Source of the DNA: Alistipes dispar
GTDB taxonomy: Bacteria > Bacteroidota > Bacteroidia > Bacteroidales > Rikenellaceae
Assembly: GCF_006542685.1 (NCBI RefSeq)
Contig: NZ_AP019736.1
Location: 2,282,001 to 2,346,000 of the forward strand
DNA: 64,000 nucleotides
Reading direction: 5' to 3'
Shown here: piece by piece, positions 63,288-64,000 of the stretch
Layout of the letters: every line of letters begins with the position of its first letter
Numbering within the stretch: the stretch's first letter is position 1
Program-made: the position numbers and the translations under genes
The notes under the pieces: generated by a model
The model's input: the letters and a program-made list of their open reading frames with translations, nothing else
Told to the model about the DNA's origin: nothing
Databases searched by the model: none

Positions 63288-64000
63288 CAGATGCCGATTA
63301 CCTTGTTGCGGATAAGCATGGCCACGCCCCACGCGTTCGCGCTCTCGGTCATCTTCGAAACGCGGAACTTGGTGTCCTTGTAAACCAGGTTGAGCGAGTA
63401 TTTGTTCGTCGCCGACTTGAGCGGGAGCATCAGGTAGTCGCCCGCCGCCGCGAGGTTGCCGCCGACGATGACCGTCTCGGGGTTGAACGTGTTGATGAGG
63501 AACGCGATGGCCTTGCCGACCTTTTCGCCCGCCTCCTCGATCAGTTCGATCGAGAGGTTGTCGTCGTTCATCGCCGCGTTGATGATGTCGTCGATGTGCA
63601 CGGTCCGCTGTTCGTCGTACTGTTTCTTGAGGATGGTGTTCACGCCCTTTTCGATCATGTGGCGCATCTTGTCCTCGATGGCGATACCCGACACCTCGGT
63701 TTCGAGGCAGCCCTTCTTGCCGCACGAGCAGATGATCTCGTTGTCGAAGAAGGGGATGTGGCCGAACTCGCCGGCGAAGCCGCTCTTGCCGTAGTAGAGC
63801 TTGCCGTCCACGACGATTCCGATGGCCACGCCGCGGCCCATGTGGAGGTACAGCACGTTGCTCTCCTCCTTCGATTTGCCACACGTGTACTCCGCGTAGC
63901 AGCGGGCGCGGGTGTCGTTCTCGATCAGCACGCGCAGGCCGATCCGCTCCTCGAGGATGTCGCGCAGCGACTGCTCGTTGGAGGTGAAGTATTTGTAGCT
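63287..64000 (-). CDS. ROK family protein, partial (5' end outside)
   Basis: The C-terminal ~238 residues of a ROK (repressor/sugar kinase) protein; the N-terminal part lies beyond the window end, so it could be a NagC/XylR-type repressor or a sugar kinase. Visible blocks are LIENDTRARCYAEY, MGRGVAIGIVVDGKLYYGKSGFAGEFGHI and the zinc-binding CSCGKKGCLETE, with FNPETVIVGGNLAAAG. The zinc motif and DTRAR/GHI layout fit the ROK consensus. Its partner is the GNAT gene overlapping by 1 nt. Confidence 0.9.
   Translation of the reverse strand, partial: SYKYFTSNEQSLRDILEERIGLRVLIENDTRARCYAEYTCGKSKEESNVLYLHMGRGVAIGIVVDGKLYYGKSGFAGEFGHIPFFDNEIICSCGKKGCLETEVSGIAIEDKMRHMIEKGVNTILKKQYDEQRTVHIDDIINAAMNDDNLSIELIEEAGEKVGKAIAFLINTFNPETVIVGGNLAAAGDYLMLPLKSATNKYSLNLVYKDTKFRVSKMTESANAWGVAMLIRNKVIGI

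Overview
The window is about 64 kb of GC-rich chromosome (many coding stretches look above 60% GC) from a member of the Bacteroidales. An Alistipes-like member of the Rikenellaceae fits best, but this is inferred from gene content and composition, not from a database match. The evidence for Bacteroidota is direct: promoters of the TAnnTTTG (-7) / TTTG (-33) type sit upstream of many genes; there are NigD-like, DUF4836, DUF2851, GSCFA, DUF4153 and 6-bladed beta-propeller families; a GH2 beta-galactosidase with a DUF4982-like tail; an HU-like/SPOR membrane protein; and an ECF sigma factor paired with an anti-sigma/outer-membrane barrel fusion. No rRNA, insertion sequence, prophage, CRISPR array or integrase was seen. 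One tRNA, tRNA-Arg(CCG), is present.

Layout. 1-2.6 kb: a truncated lipoprotein gene, then lpxK, purine nucleoside phosphorylase and ssb. 2.8-9.4 kb: a radical SAM protein, an HxlR regulator, a secreted GH2 glycosidase, a hotdog thioesterase, a beta-propeller lipoprotein and dCMP deaminase. 9.4-18.4 kb (minus strand): secA, then an apparent operon of a PafA-like phosphatase lacking most catalytic residues, SufE, a MIP18/DUF59 protein, an N-terminally short DUF2851 protein and a membrane-anchored pentapeptide-repeat protein with a TIR/deoxyribosyltransferase-like domain; a GSCFA protein lies upstream. 18.5-29.9 kb: ispE, a secreted tandem retropepsin-like protein, a DUF1848 radical SAM protein, rpiB, a DUF454 protein, typA, aroB, a short malic enzyme, ruvB and a NigD-like lipoprotein.

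30-37.3 kb: the ECF sigma factor and its dual-membrane anti-sigma partner, tRNA-Arg, an HTH/S24-like regulator with riboflavin synthase, an orphan histidine kinase, then lgt, an HU/SPOR protein and a GtrA protein. 37.4-46.3 kb: uvrB, dnaG, smpB overlapping a HAD phosphatase, tsaB overlapping an unknown gene, and rmuC. 46.3-57.8 kb: a DUF418 membrane protein, a DUF4836 lipoprotein, an FtsE/FtsX-like transporter pair, rpe, an HD phosphohydrolase, an ABC-F ATPase, rlmB, a DUF4153 protein and a YgjP-like metallopeptidase. 57.9-64 kb: a glycerol-phosphate region (glycerol-3-phosphate dehydrogenase, divergent GlpR-like repressor, glycerophosphodiesterase), then galK, a GNAT acetyltransferase and a partial ROK gene.

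Most of the window is housekeeping. The parts that deserve attention are the pentapeptide/TIR-like protein inside an Fe-S operon, the probable pseudophosphatase, the altered tandem aspartic-protease-like protein, the sigma/dual-membrane anti-sigma pair with its palindromic upstream region, two candidate operators, and a set of genes whose -7 box lies 4-6 nt from the start codon, implying leaderless mRNAs.
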